Source of the DNA: Gammaproteobacteria bacterium | Lineage (GTDB): Bacteria; Pseudomonadota; Gammaproteobacteria; SZUA-229 | Direction of reading: 5' to 3' | Assembly (NCBI GenBank): GCA_029882215.1 | Contig: JAOULC010000010.1 | Coordinates: forward strand, 1 to 64,000 | Length of the DNA stretch: 64,000 bases | In this document: one piece after another, positions 46,608 to 55,833 of the stretch | Numbering within the stretch: the stretch's first letter is position 1 | How the letters are laid out: each line of letters opens with the position of its first letter | Position numbers and translations under genes: made by a program | The notes under the pieces: generated by a model | What the model was told of the DNA's origin: nothing | Database searches by the model: none | What the model saw: only the letters and a program-made list of their open reading frames with translations

Positions 46608-47978
46608 ATGCCAGTAAAGCAGCAGGGTTTAACCCCTCTTGAATTAAAAGCAGGATCATCAATTGCGTTAATCTACGGCATCCGGATGCTGGGCTTGTTC
46701 ATGATTTTGCCGGTATTCTCTATCTATGCAGAAAACCTGGCTGATACAACACCTTTACTGATAGGCCTTGCATTGGGGATCTATGGGCTCACACAGGGCT
46801 TACTGCAAATCCCTTTTGGTATGTTATCCGATAAAATTGGCCGTAAACCCGTGATCGCAGCCGGTCTGTTGGTGTTTGCTATGGGCAGTGTCGTTGCGGC
46901 CTATGCTGATACAATCTATGGCGTGATAGGTGGTCGGGCAATACAAGGTGCTGGCGCTATTGCCGCCGCTTTGATGGCACTGGCCGCTGATTTAAGCCGG
47001 GAAGAGCACAGGATGAAAGTCATGAGCCTGATCGGTATTAATATCGGCCTGGCTTTTGCACTGGCGATGATTTTAGGCCCGGTGATATATGCCTGGGCCG
47101 GGATGAAGGGTATTTTTCTTATCACGGCTGCTCTGGCGCTGTCCGGCATTATTGTGCTATTTAAAATTGTGCCCAGGGCCAACAGCTTAAGTTTTCACCG
47201 GGATGCCCAGTTAACCCCCTCTGATTTGTCCTCTATTTTCAAAAATACTCAGTTATTAAGGCTCGATGCTGGAATATTTATCCTGCACGCAGTGCTGATG
47301 GCCAGTTTTATTGCAATACCCTTGATGTTGCGCGATGCCGGGCTGGAAAGCCTGCAGCATGGCTGGCTCTATACGCCAGTTTTTATCGTTTCAATTATGT
47401 TGATGGTACCGTTTATTATCATCGCAGAAGCCAAGCGGCGGATGAAGCAGGTGTTTGTGGGTGCTGTATTCGTGCTAGCGGTATCACTGATCATCATGAT
47501 GTTTTCAGCGAACCATCTTGTTACTATCGTGCTGGCTTTAACGCTGTTTTTTACGGCATTTAACCTGTTAGAAGCCAGTCTGCCATCGCTGGTTGCAAAA
47601 ATATCACCGGCAGACAGGAAGGGGACCGCAATGGGGGTTTATTCCTCATCACAGTTTCTGGGGGCATTTACCGGCGGCGTAATCGGTGGCTGGGCTTATG
47701 GTCAGGGTGGTGCCGTGTGGCTGCTCGGCTGTTGTGTTGCTCTGGTACTGGTCTGGTTCATGCTGGCGGTGACCATGAAAAACCCGCGTTATGTGAGTAC
47801 TTATTTGTTAAATATTGGTCCGATTGAAGAAAAAGAGGTTAACCGTATGATCACAACACTGGTGGCAATACGAGGCGTCGCAGAGGTGTCTATTATTGCT
47901 GAAGAGGGTGTTGCCTACCTGAAAGTAGATTTAAAAGCATTAGATCTTGATCAGCTGATGTCGTACTCAGTTACCTGA
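46608..47978 (+). CDS. yajR: MFS transporter, YajR-like, with C-terminal ferredoxin-like domain
   Basis: 456 aa, as E. coli YajR (454). Twelve membrane segments; motif [23 protein letters not shown] after TM2 and the family sequence [23 protein letters not shown] are clear. The last 65 residues ([48 protein letters not shown]) correspond to the soluble YAM domain of YajR. The substrate is unknown. It lies between uvrA (divergent) and ssb, an order seen in other gammaproteobacteria. Confidence 0.85.
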   Translation: MPVKQQGLTPLELKAGSSIALIYGIRMLGLFMILPVFSIYAENLADTTPLLIGLALGIYGLTQGLLQIPFGMLSDKIGRKPVIAAGLLVFAMGSVVAAYADTIYGVIGGRAIQGAGAIAAALMALAADLSREEHRMKVMSLIGINIGLAFALAMILGPVIYAWAGMKGIFLITAALALSGIIVLFKIVPRANSLSFHRDAQLTPSDLSSIFKNTQLLRLDAGIFILHAVLMASFIAIPLMLRDAGLESLQHGWLYTPVFIVSIMLMVPFIIIAEAKRRMKQVFVGAVFVLAVSLIIMMFSANHLVTIVLALTLFFTAFNLLEASLPSLVAKISPADRKGTAMGVYSSSQFLGAFTGGVIGGWAYGQGGAVWLLGCCVALVLVWFMLAVTMKNPRYVSTYLLNIGPIEEKEVNRMITTLVAIRGVAEVSIIAEEGVAYLKVDLKALDLDQLMSYSVT

Positions 47979-48259
47979 TCAGCAAAATAAGTCTTTAATA
48001 TTCAGGCTTGGGCTTAAATATGGCTAAGATTCTGTATTTAAGTCTAAGTTGTATAGAAAATTTGCGCTTAAAATGAGAAGATATAAAAGCTGATAGCACG
48101 CTCAGGTCAATGGGTGGCGGGTCTCTATAAATACCAGTCGATGGCTTTCATTGAGGATAGAGCTCAATATACAAATCGCTAATCAAAGTGGTAAGTTATT
48201 GATAGTTAACCATATTTGATTGTTTTTGACTAATTATATAATCGTAAGAGAGTTTTGAT
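47979..48259 (+). other. Intergenic region upstream of ssb
   Basis: 281 nt with no gene. It contains a small perfect hairpin CTTAAATA...TATTTAAG (48013-48042) after the MFS gene and an A/T-rich ssb promoter region. No SOS box was found. Confidence 0.5.
48216..48242 (+). promoter_or_regulatory. Candidate ssb promoter
   Basis: Perfect -10 TATAAT (48237-48242) with TTGATT 15 bp upstream. The spacing is short, so the -35 assignment is uncertain. It is about 18 nt from the ssb ATG. Confidence 0.5.
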
Positions 48260-48757
48260 ATGGCACGTGGTGTAAATAAAGTAATTTTGGTGGGCAACTG
48301 TGGTAAAGACCCGGAAACTCGTTACACTCCTAGTGGTGCTGCGGTAACAAATATTTCTATCGCAACGACGGAAAGCTGGAAAGATAAAAGCAGCGGTGAA
48401 CGTCAGGATAAAACGGAATGGCACAATGTGGTATTTTTTGGACGCTTAGCAGAAATTGCAGGCGAGTACTTGAAGAAAGGTTCACAGGTTTATATTGAAG
48501 GTGCGCTAACTACTGAAAAGTGGACAGATAAATCGGGTAATGACCGTTATACCACTAAAATCAAAGCCAATGATATGCAGATGTTAGGTGGTCGTGAGGG
48601 TGGTGGTTTTGGGGGCGGCTCGAATCAGCCACAAGGTTCTAACTCGTCTTATAAGCAGTCAAATAGTCAGCCAGCGAGTCGGTCGAATAATCAACAAGCG
48701 GCCCCTGCATACAGTGGAGCGGATGATCACGATTTTGATGATGATATCCCGTTTTAA
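48260..48757 (+). CDS. ssb: Single-stranded DNA-binding protein
   Basis: 165 aa. N-terminal OB fold ([82 protein letters not shown]), a Gly/Gln/Ser/Asn-rich flexible linker, and the acidic C-terminal tip DDDIPF that recruits replication and repair proteins. Starts about 280 nt after the MFS gene. Confidence 0.98.
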   Translation: MARGVNKVILVGNCGKDPETRYTPSGAAVTNISIATTESWKDKSSGERQDKTEWHNVVFFGRLAEIAGEYLKKGSQVYIEGALTTEKWTDKSGNDRYTTKIKANDMQMLGGREGGGFGGGSNQPQGSNSSYKQSNSQPASRSNNQQAAPAYSGADDHDFDDDIPF

Positions 48758-48790
48758 TTTGACGAATGTACTAACAGTGAAAGATTAATG

Positions 48791-48820
48791 AAAGCCCCGT
48801 TAATTGGGGCTTTTTCTTTT
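48791..48820 (+). terminator. Terminator downstream of ssb
   Basis: AAAGCCCC - GTTAATT - GGGGCTTT followed by TTCTTTT. Clear intrinsic terminator. Confidence 0.92.
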
Positions 48821-48938
48821 GTTTAAATAAAAATAAAGGCATAATGAGAGTGCTTTTTTTACTATTAAGTTTGAATAAGTGTCATTTTTAGTGCAGTTAA
48901 GTGATGAGTTTTACGCATAATAAGCATAAGGCAGTAGT

Positions 48939-49343
48939 ATGGACGACAGCGATCATAATTCCTCGGCCGAGGCGGGTGTTAAAGTTTTATACATCGAAGA
49001 CAACTCCGCAAATATTAAACTGATGCAGGATATATTCTCCGAATTTCTTCCTTATGATTTTATTTCTGCAATGAATGCAAAAGAGGGCATTGCACTGGCA
49101 AAGGAGCAGCAGCCAGGTCTGATATTGATGGATATCAACATGGAGGGCATGGATGGTCTGGAAGCGTTTGAACTCATAAAACACGATGCAAACCTTGCAA
49201 CCATACCGGTGTTCGCAATCAGTGGCGATGCCATGCCGGAACAGATAGAAAAAGCACTCGCTCTTGGTTTTTCAGACTATATATCAAAGCCTTTTAATAT
49301 ACTGAATTTAATTGAGACAATTAACCAGTGTTTGAATAAATAG
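48939..49343 (+). CDS. Single-domain response regulator (CheY/DivK-like receiver)
   Basis: 134 aa, only a receiver domain. Acidic pocket E20/D21 (LYIEDNSANIKLM), phosphoacceptor D65 (LILMDINMEGMDGLEAFE), S95 (FAISGDAM) and K117 (DYISKPFNI) are all present, so it should be phosphorylatable. A short polar N-terminus precedes the domain. No output domain and no histidine kinase nearby, so its partner is encoded elsewhere. The sequence resembles DivK or hybrid-kinase receivers more than flagellar CheY. Function unknown. Confidence 0.88.
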   Translation: MDDSDHNSSAEAGVKVLYIEDNSANIKLMQDIFSEFLPYDFISAMNAKEGIALAKEQQPGLILMDINMEGMDGLEAFELIKHDANLATIPVFAISGDAMPEQIEKALALGFSDYISKPFNILNLIETINQCLNK

Positions 49344-49448
49344 CATTATAAAAACAAATCAGAACCTTAATCACTGCCAGCGTAATAAGTATCAACTTGT
49401 TATGCTGTGACAAGTGTTGTAACAAATAACTTATTTCGAGAAATCATT

Positions 49449-51278
49449 ATGTGTGGAATTGTTGGTGGTGTAGCAGAGAGAAATGTAGCGCCAATTTTAT
49501 TAGAAGGACTCCGGCGTCTTGAATACCGTGGCTATGATTCTGCCGGTGTCGCGGTTATCAATAATCATCAGTGTATCGAGCGGCAAAGAAAAGTGGGTAA
49601 AGTTGAAAACCTTTCGCAGGCGATAGAGCAAAATCCGCTCAACGGCTTTACAGGAATTGCCCACACCCGCTGGGCAACACATGGTGAGCCATCAGAACTG
49701 AATGCGCACCCGCATATCTGCAATGAAAGTGTGGCTGTTGTGCATAACGGCATTATAGAAAATCATGCGACACTACGTAGTCAGCAAACCGGGCAGGGCT
49801 TTCGCTTTACATCAGAGACGGATACCGAAGTTGTTGTCCACCAGATAGAAAGTTACCTGCAGCAGGGTAATGACTTGTTGGCGGCGGTAAAAAAATCAAT
49901 CAAAGACTTTGACGGTGCTTATGCGCTGGGCGTTATTTGTGCGAAAGAGCCGCAGCGCTTAATTGCAACGAGAAGTGGCAGCCCGCTAGTCATTGGTGTC
50001 GGCTTTGGTGAGTACTTTATTGCCTCGGATGTGGCTGCGTTATTACCAGTAACATCCCGCTTTATTTTTCTTGAAGAAGGCGATGTTGCTGACATCACAA
50101 AAGACTCGCTGGTTATTTACGATGCCTCTGATGCTGTTGTCGACAGAAAAGTCAGTGTCTCTGAGTTAAGCGTTGATGCAGTTAGCCGTGGTGAATATCG
50201 CCATTACATGCTGAAAGAAATTTATGAGCAGCCCGCTGTGCTGCAGGATGTGCTGGAAGGGCGGATCTTTAACGGTAAAGTCATTGATAGTGCTTTTGGT
50301 CATGATGCATCCAGTGTATTTGATCAGGTAAAACAGGTACAAATTATTGCTTGCGGTACTTCTTTTCACGCCGGTATGGTAGCAAAGTACTGGCTGGAAT
50401 CATTGGCCGGTATTCCCAGTCATGTAGAAGTGGCAAGCGAATTCAGATACCGAAAGCCTGTGGTGATGGATAACACATTGGTGGTGACGATCTCACAATC
50501 AGGTGAAACAGCGGATACACTGGCGGCGCTTAGAAACTTAAAAGAAAAAGCAAAATACTCTTTGTCAATTTGCAATGTGCCGGAAAGCTCTTTAGTGCGT
50601 GAATCAAAGCTGGTTATGATGACCCGTGCCGGTCCGGAAATTGGCGTGGCTTCCACCAAAGCCTTCACGACTCAGCTGGCGGCTCTGATGCTACTGACCT
50701 TGTCACTGGGCCGGCGTTTTAATATTGACGAGGCGACAGAAAAAAGATTATTGAAAGAGCTCTCTCACCTCCCGGCAAAAATCGAAGAGTTACTGGAACA
50801 TAATAAAATTGAAACATGGTCTGAAGATTTCAAACATACAGAAAATGCCTTATTCCTTGGGCGCGGTATTCAGTATCCCATTGCAATGGAAGGTGCGCTC
50901 AAGTTAAAAGAAATTTCTTATATCCATGCGGAAGCTTATGCCGCTGGTGAATTAAAACACGGCCCGCTGGCATTGGTTGACCCGGAAATGCCGATCGTCG
51001 CTGTAGCCCCCAAGGATGGCATGGAAGATAAGCTTAAATCAAACTTGCAGGAAGTGATTGCACGAAAGGGAAGGGTTTATTTATTTGCTGATCAGAATGT
51101 TGATGCCAGTGATCTGGGTGTTAACTGTCAGGTAATGACGGTGCCGGCTGTAGATGCCGACATAGCGCCAATACTTTTTGCAGTTGCCTTGCAGTTGTTC
51201 TCATATTACGTGGCCGTTATTAAGGGCACGGATGTTGACCAGCCGCGAAACCTGGCCAAATCGGTGACTGTGGAATAG
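49449..51278 (+). CDS. glmS: Glutamine--fructose-6-phosphate aminotransferase (isomerizing)
   Basis: 609 aa, as in E. coli. First step of the UDP-GlcNAc route to peptidoglycan and LPS. Start at MCGIVGG so that the catalytic Cys is residue 2, exposed after Met removal; the track's 14-residue extension would bury it. N-terminal glutaminase (HTRWATHGEPSELNAHPH, CNESVAVVHNGIIENH), two SIS domains (IIACGTSFHAGMVAKYW, TISQSGETADTLAALR, LFLGRGIQYPIAMEGALKLKEISYIHAEAYAAGELKHGPLALV) and the C-terminal DQPRNLAKSVTVE are intact. Confidence 0.98.
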   Translation: MCGIVGGVAERNVAPILLEGLRRLEYRGYDSAGVAVINNHQCIERQRKVGKVENLSQAIEQNPLNGFTGIAHTRWATHGEPSELNAHPHICNESVAVVHNGIIENHATLRSQQTGQGFRFTSETDTEVVVHQIESYLQQGNDLLAAVKKSIKDFDGAYALGVICAKEPQRLIATRSGSPLVIGVGFGEYFIASDVAALLPVTSRFIFLEEGDVADITKDSLVIYDASDAVVDRKVSVSELSVDAVSRGEYRHYMLKEIYEQPAVLQDVLEGRIFNGKVIDSAFGHDASSVFDQVKQVQIIACGTSFHAGMVAKYWLESLAGIPSHVEVASEFRYRKPVVMDNTLVVTISQSGETADTLAALRNLKEKAKYSLSICNVPESSLVRESKLVMMTRAGPEIGVASTKAFTTQLAALMLLTLSLGRRFNIDEATEKRLLKELSHLPAKIEELLEHNKIETWSEDFKHTENALFLGRGIQYPIAMEGALKLKEISYIHAEAYAAGELKHGPLALVDPEMPIVAVAPKDGMEDKLKSNLQEVIARKGRVYLFADQNVDASDLGVNCQVMTVPAVDADIAPILFAVALQLFSYYVAVIKGTDVDQPRNLAKSVTVE

Positions 51279-51286
51279 AACTATCA

Positions 51287-51316
51287 GGTCAGTGAGATGG
51301 TTGTGTCTCGCTGACC
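51287..51316. terminator. Hairpin between glmS and the acyltransferase gene
   Basis: GGTCAGTGAGA / TCTCGCTGACC, 11 bp with one G-T pair and an 8-nt loop. It lies between convergent genes but has only a poor T tract (GGCTTTAATTT), so it is a weak or Rho-aided terminator candidate. Confidence 0.45.
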
Positions 51317-51330
51317 GGCTTTAATTTGTC

Positions 51331-53358
51331 TTAATTCTCAAATATATTTTCTTTGTTTATTTTATCTGCAAGCAGTTTAAGCAGCATTTTCGCACCAGTT
51401 GAGCTTAAGTGGTGATGGTCACGATAGAATGCGTGTTCTAAATCATGAGTGACACAGCGCTCGGCTACCGCTGTGTCGCAGAAAAGTTCATGTGGATAAA
51501 CTCTGTGGATGTTTTTATGCTGAATACTGTCAAGTAAAGCAAAAGCATGTTTTGTTGTATTCCGATAGGATGCGTAAGACGTTGTGGACATGTTCTCTGC
51601 CAGAATGCTTTTTATCTGCTGATCGGGTTTTCTGAATATCAGCTGCGCCAGATGTGATGGAATGTCTTTTCCGGCGTCTGGTACAGGGTAAATTAGTATA
51701 ACTTTGTGGCCATGGTTGGCTAGTTCCAGTACAGTATTCCGGTATTCCTTGGTCACGGCAGCTCGGTGTGCTTGCAGGTTTAAAAGAGAATTGTCAGGAT
51801 ATTGCAGGTAAGTTCTCCCTGTCCCTTTAAAGCCGTCTATCTGGTTAGCTAAATTATTTTCTGGCAAGATGGCTAATATGTTTCCTCCCAGTATAACCAG
51901 TGCGTTACTGTGTGATAGTAATTGCGATCTTCTTGAACTCTGCAGTGCGGCGTTGCATTCGCCAGCTTTGTTTGTTTTGGTGTTAACACTGTTCATGTTG
52001 AGTACGTATTGACAGCCATTAGTATTGAGTACGGTAAAGTTATATTTGTTCTCACTTGAATAGTCTAATAGTGGTTTTTGCAGTGCCATCATATGCGAGT
52101 CACCGACCAGGAAAATAGTATCCGCTGAGTTATTATCAAATGTACAGGAGTCTTGGTTGCATACGTTTATTTTTGATGGCTGCATCTCCATGTCGCCAAG
52201 AATAGCTGGTAGTCGAGAAGGAATGCCTTTGTAGTGTAGTACTGTGGCATTTAGGCCAAAAATAAGTATTGCTGTTATGCCTAAGAAGACAAGCAGGCTA
52301 CGTCTGTTAAATGTTGACCGGTTTCTGAAAGGCTTTTCGATTAAGAAATAGGAGACAAGAGATAACACAAAAGCCAGTAGTATCCAGCCTGATTTTTCGT
52401 AAGCTGATGGTGTTGCATTAATGATTCTGCCAAATGCGAAAATAGGATAGTGCCACAGGTATAAAGAATAAGAAATTAGTCCTGTTGCAACAAATATTTT
52501 GCTGGAAAGCAGTTTGGTAACCGGGTTTTTTTTGTTAGCAAACCAGATGATTAAGACGGTGCCAATAATAACCGGTAATGTGACCAGCCCGGGGTGGTTG
52601 TCACTGAATTTTGTAAAAGTGACAGAGTAAATGATCAACAGCAAACCAATGAGCGGCATGACTTGTTTTAGAAGTGTGTTGTTGACTTGCTGCGGGTGTT
52701 TATACAAAGTATAAGCTAGAAAGCTGCCTGCCAGAAGTTCCCAGAAGCGACTCGATAGCATGTAAAAAGAAGAAGAGGGGTTTTGCTGGGTCATCCATTG
52801 CGAAAATAAAAGACTAATGAGCAGTGCAAATGCAAGCAGGTAAAGAGCATGGTTCTTACACCAGCGATAGATGCCAATCAGAATCAAAGGAAAAATAATA
52901 TAAAACTGCTCTTCGACAGCCAGTGACCAGGTATGCAGAAAAGGCTTAAGTAGTGCAGACTCTGCACCATATTCTTGTAATGAATGATCCCAGTAAAAAT
53001 TGGAGGCGAATAATAAAGAACTGAGCTGGGACTTAGCGAAGTCGATAAATTGTAGAGGGATCAGATATAACCAGGCAAAGGGCAAAGAGACTAGCATTAC
53101 AGTAAACAGTGCAGGCAGCAGTCTGCGAGCTCGCCGTTCATAAAAATCAGTGATGGAAAACCGCCCTGTTTGTACCAGTTCCTTAATGATTAGAGAAGTG
53201 ATTAGGAACCCGGAAATAACAAAGAAGATATCGACACCAAGAAACCCACCGGTTAACAGATGGCCTGCTTTAAATGCAAACTCCGCATGGTAAATAAGTA
53301 CGGAAATAACGGCTATCGTTCTTAATCCGTCAATTTCTGGTCTGTATTGGAGTCGCAT
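51331..53358 (-). CDS. Membrane O-acyltransferase (acyltransferase 3) fused to SGNH domain
   Basis: 675 aa. Residues 1-370 form the acyltransferase-3 membrane domain: YRPEIDGLRTIAVISVLIYHAEF with the catalytic His, FLGVDIFFVISGFLITSLI, FYERRARRLLPALF, HTWSLAVEEQFYIIFPL, about 10 TM segments. The C-terminal half is an SGNH-type periplasmic domain with FLVGDSHMMAL (nucleophile Ser block) and a late catalytic pair in YRDHHHLSSTGAKMLL. This OafA/OatA-like architecture O-acylates surface glycans (LPS O-antigen or other polysaccharide); the substrate here is unknown. No glycan biosynthesis genes are adjacent. Confidence 0.9.
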   Translation of the reverse strand: MRLQYRPEIDGLRTIAVISVLIYHAEFAFKAGHLLTGGFLGVDIFFVISGFLITSLIIKELVQTGRFSITDFYERRARRLLPALFTVMLVSLPFAWLYLIPLQFIDFAKSQLSSLLFASNFYWDHSLQEYGAESALLKPFLHTWSLAVEEQFYIIFPLILIGIYRWCKNHALYLLAFALLISLLFSQWMTQQNPSSSFYMLSSRFWELLAGSFLAYTLYKHPQQVNNTLLKQVMPLIGLLLIIYSVTFTKFSDNHPGLVTLPVIIGTVLIIWFANKKNPVTKLLSSKIFVATGLISYSLYLWHYPIFAFGRIINATPSAYEKSGWILLAFVLSLVSYFLIEKPFRNRSTFNRRSLLVFLGITAILIFGLNATVLHYKGIPSRLPAILGDMEMQPSKINVCNQDSCTFDNNSADTIFLVGDSHMMALQKPLLDYSSENKYNFTVLNTNGCQYVLNMNSVNTKTNKAGECNAALQSSRRSQLLSHSNALVILGGNILAILPENNLANQIDGFKGTGRTYLQYPDNSLLNLQAHRAAVTKEYRNTVLELANHGHKVILIYPVPDAGKDIPSHLAQLIFRKPDQQIKSILAENMSTTSYASYRNTTKHAFALLDSIQHKNIHRVYPHELFCDTAVAERCVTHDLEHAFYRDHHHLSSTGAKMLLKLLADKINKENIFEN

Positions 53359-53406
53359 GGTATTGATTTAACCTAAGTGCACGCTGAGGTCAGCGCAAAA
53401 GGCGCT

Positions 53407-53415
53407 ATTCTAGCA
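53407..53415 (-). promoter_or_regulatory. Candidate extended -10 promoter of the acyltransferase gene
   Basis: TGCTAGAAT on the minus strand, about 50 nt before the ATG. No good -35 is visible. Confidence 0.4.
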
Positions 53416-53445
53416 AATATTGGCGGATTTTTTATTCCTGATGCA

Positions 53446-53479
53446 AAAAAAAGCCGTAATCAAAGTTACGGCTTTTTTG
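53446..53479. terminator. Terminator downstream of the merC pair
   Basis: AAAAAAGCCGTAA - TCAAAG - TTACGGCTTTTTT, with T runs on both strands. On minus it ends the merC-GDCCVxC transcript before the acyltransferase gene. The remaining 170 nt up to the GDCCVxC stop codon hold only a short dyad (ACCCTCTTAAGGGT, 53566-53579). Confidence 0.9.
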
Positions 53480-53648
53480 TACCGGGTAATCTATCCCAGA
53501 TAAGCTTTATACTGAACTCTTATGTTACGGTTCTTTTTTAAAGCGATGTCATATTGTTATTATTGACCCTCTTAAGGGTACAGCGACGGTCTTATTGGCT
53601 GTTAGTTGTGATCTGATTAGTATCTGCATTGTTGTCATCCAGAAGTAT

Positions 53649-53873
53649 TTATGAACAGCAGGACTGTTGCAGTTGAATCGGTGGGCAGGGAACGGTGCCA
53701 TACGAGCAGTAAACACAGCAGTCGCCAGGTTTAGGTTTTAGTAAGGCATTGCAGTTTTCGCACTCATAAAACCACTGGCAGGCATCAGTGGGCATGATTT
53801 CAGTTTTGCTATGGCTGCACTCGGGGCAGGTAATGACTGAGTCGGTGGTAAATACGGGGCGGTGTTCTGACAT
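53649..53873 (-). CDS. GDCCVxC-domain small cysteine-rich protein
   Basis: 74 aa with 11 Cys (16, 19, 32, 38, 41, 52, 53, 56, 63, 72, 73). A zinc-ribbon-like front (CPEC...CENC) is followed by GDCCVYCSYGTVPCPPIQ, the hallmark of the family named GDCCVxC domain-containing (seleno)protein. Here all positions are Cys and no in-frame TGA is needed. Start overlaps the merC stop (TAATG), so it is translationally coupled to merC and shares its MerR-type promoter. No signal peptide. I infer thiol-based mercury or other soft-metal handling; the biochemical function is not established. Confidence 0.85.
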   Translation of the reverse strand: MSEHRPVFTTDSVITCPECSHSKTEIMPTDACQWFYECENCNALLKPKPGDCCVYCSYGTVPCPPIQLQQSCCS

Positions 53874-54274
53874 TAGCTAGCTGCCTTCTGCGGCTGGCTG
53901 ACGCAAACAGGCAGCAGCCATTGCCAGACTGAAACAAGCATCATTAGTACTAATCCGCTATAAAGCAGGTAGGTACTCCAGTCATCGGACCAGAACAGAT
54001 AGAGTGTTGCCAAAACCATGAGCGGGCCTGATGCGCCAAAAATCAGCTGAATATAGCGGCGAAATACCCAGCCAGAATACAGCTGCAGTAATAAGCTCAG
54101 AACGGCAAATAGGGGGAGTAATGTGTTGATAAACAGGCCTTCGTAAGCAGATAGAAAGCCCAGTCCTGCTGCTGCACCCAATGAGGCCGCTGCAGGAAAG
54201 CATGAAGCGCAGCCCATTGTGCTGATGATTGCCCCCAAAGAGCCGGAATTGTCGAGTAATTTGTGAAGCTGCAT
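53873..54274 (-). CDS. merC: Mercury transport protein MerC
   Basis: 133 aa. Inner-membrane protein with four TM segments. The Hg-binding Cys pair of TM1 is present in IISTMGCASCFPAAASLGAAAGLGFLSAYEGLFINTLLPLFA (C22, C25), closely resembling transposon MerC. The C-terminal tail has one Cys (C124) where, as I recall it, Tn21 MerC has two. Family role: import of Hg(II) for reduction by MerA. No merA, merT, merP or merR is in the window. First gene of a two-gene operon behind a MerR-type promoter. Confidence 0.92.
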   Translation of the reverse strand: MQLHKLLDNSGSLGAIISTMGCASCFPAAASLGAAAGLGFLSAYEGLFINTLLPLFAVLSLLLQLYSGWVFRRYIQLIFGASGPLMVLATLYLFWSDDWSTYLLYSGLVLMMLVSVWQWLLPVCVSQPQKAAS

Positions 54275-54306
54275 ATGATTTATTGCCTTTTGTTGTGCGT
54301 TTTCGG

Positions 54307-54337
54307 ACTATAACTCCGTACCTGACTACGGGGTCAA
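54307..54337 (-). promoter_or_regulatory. MerR-type promoter/operator of merC
   Basis: Minus strand: -35 TTGACC (54337-54332), 19-bp spacer, -10 TATAGT (54312-54307). The spacer holds a dyad CCGTA-gtcagg-TACGG. The overlong 19-bp spacer with the dyad between -35 and -10 is the signature of MerR-family activation, and the half-sites match mercury operators (CCGTAC / GTACGG). The predicted start is about 25 nt before the merC ATG. Confidence 0.85.
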
Positions 54338-54418
54338 TGCATAAAGATATTTGAGTTGCATTAAAAGATGGGGTCTGTGGTAAAATTTCAGGTCTGATTA
54401 AATATTTTTAAGGTAGTT

Positions 54419-55798
54419 ATGGCTCGCAAGCTGTTTATAAAGACATTCGGTTGCCAAATGAATGAATACGATTCTGCCAAGATGCGCGATGTACTGGCAG
54501 AGTCACACGGGCTTGAAGAAGTGCTTGAAGCACAAGATGCCGATATTTTATTGCTAAATACTTGCTCGATCCGTGAAAAAGCTCAGGAGAAAGTCTTTCA
54601 CCAGCTGGGTCGATGGAGAAAGCTGAAAGATAAAAATCCAGACTTAATTATTGGTGTAGGTGGTTGCGTTGCGAGTCAGGAAGGTGCTGTTATTCGGCAG
54701 AGAGCACCTTATGTGGACTTAGTGTTTGGCCCGCAAACCATTCATCGCCTGCCAATGATGCTCAGTGAGCTTGAGAAAAGTCGCTCGCCGATGATGGATA
54801 TATCCTTTCCTGAAATCGAAAAATTCGACCATTTGCCGGAGCCGACAGTTGATGGTCCGGCCGCTTTTGTTTCCATCATGGAAGGCTGTAGTAAATACTG
54901 TACTTTTTGCGTCGTGCCTTATACCCGCGGTGAAGAGGTCAGTCGGCCGTTTGATGATGTGCTGGCTGAAATCTCCAAGCTGGCAGCACTGGGTGTTCGC
55001 GAAGTGAATTTGCTAGGGCAAAATGTTAATGCATACCGCGGGGAAATGCTGACAGAAGATGGCAGTGCCGATGAGCCGGCTGATCTGGCTTTGCTGATTA
55101 CTTATGTCGCCGCCATTGATGGCATTGACCGAATCCGTTTTACCACCTCTCATCCCGTTGAATTTTCAGACCGTCTGATTGATGTTTATGCTGAGGTCCC
55201 TGAACTGGTGAGCTTTGTTCATCTGCCGGTGCAAAGTGGTTCTGACTTTACACTGTCAGCGATGAAGCGTGGTCACACAGCAATTGAATATAAATCTAAA
55301 ATCCGTCGTCTGCGTGCACAGCGGCCGGGCCTTACGGTTTCTTCTGATTTTATCATTGGTTTTCCGGGGGAGTCAGAAAAAGATTTTGAAGACACCATGA
55401 GACTGATTGATGATGTCGGTTTTGATATGTCTTACAGTTTTATTTATAGTGCCCGCCCCGGTACCCCTGCATCAGAGTATGAAGATGATGTGCCGATGGA
55501 TGTAAAAAAGCAGAGGCTGCAGCGCTTACAGGATAAAATTAACGAGCAGGCTGCAGCGATCAGTCACGCCATGATCGGTTCTGAGCAGCGTGTTCTGGTT
55601 GAGCGTAAAGCGCGAGATACAGAAGGCGAAATCACAGGCCGCACGGAAAACAACAGGGTGGTCAGGTTTGCCGGCCCAGAGCATTTAATCGGTCGCTTTG
55701 TCACGGTGAAAATTACCAGTGCAACAACTAATTCATTACGTGGTGACTTTGTTGCCGTATCCGACCACGACACTGTGCGACAGTTTGCAGCACTTTAA
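54419..55798 (+). CDS. miaB: tRNA-2-methylthio-N6-dimethylallyladenosine synthase MiaB
   Basis: 459 aa. Radical SAM methylthiotransferase acting on i6A37 of tRNAs. N-terminal auxiliary cluster Cys ([33 protein letters not shown]), radical SAM cluster [17 protein letters not shown], and C-terminal TRAM domain ([31 protein letters not shown]). Heads the miaB-phoH-ybeY-corC-lnt block, in conserved order. Confidence 0.98.
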   Translation: MARKLFIKTFGCQMNEYDSAKMRDVLAESHGLEEVLEAQDADILLLNTCSIREKAQEKVFHQLGRWRKLKDKNPDLIIGVGGCVASQEGAVIRQRAPYVDLVFGPQTIHRLPMMLSELEKSRSPMMDISFPEIEKFDHLPEPTVDGPAAFVSIMEGCSKYCTFCVVPYTRGEEVSRPFDDVLAEISKLAALGVREVNLLGQNVNAYRGEMLTEDGSADEPADLALLITYVAAIDGIDRIRFTTSHPVEFSDRLIDVYAEVPELVSFVHLPVQSGSDFTLSAMKRGHTAIEYKSKIRRLRAQRPGLTVSSDFIIGFPGESEKDFEDTMRLIDDVGFDMSYSFIYSARPGTPASEYEDDVPMDVKKQRLQRLQDKINEQAAAISHAMIGSEQRVLVERKARDTEGEITGRTENNRVVRFAGPEHLIGRFVTVKITSATTNSLRGDFVAVSDHDTVRQFAAL

Positions 55799-55833
55799 TC
55801 TTCTAACGATTACTCCAAAAGTAACCATAAAAT

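Noticed and set aside
49407-49448. 14-residue extension of GlmS
   Set aside because: It would block the N-terminal catalytic Cys; MCGIVGG at 49449 is the correct start.
53563-53596. TTGACC followed by dyad ACCCTCTTAAGGGT, resembling another MerR-family promoter
   Set aside because: No -10 at 17-20 bp spacing and no plus-strand gene downstream.
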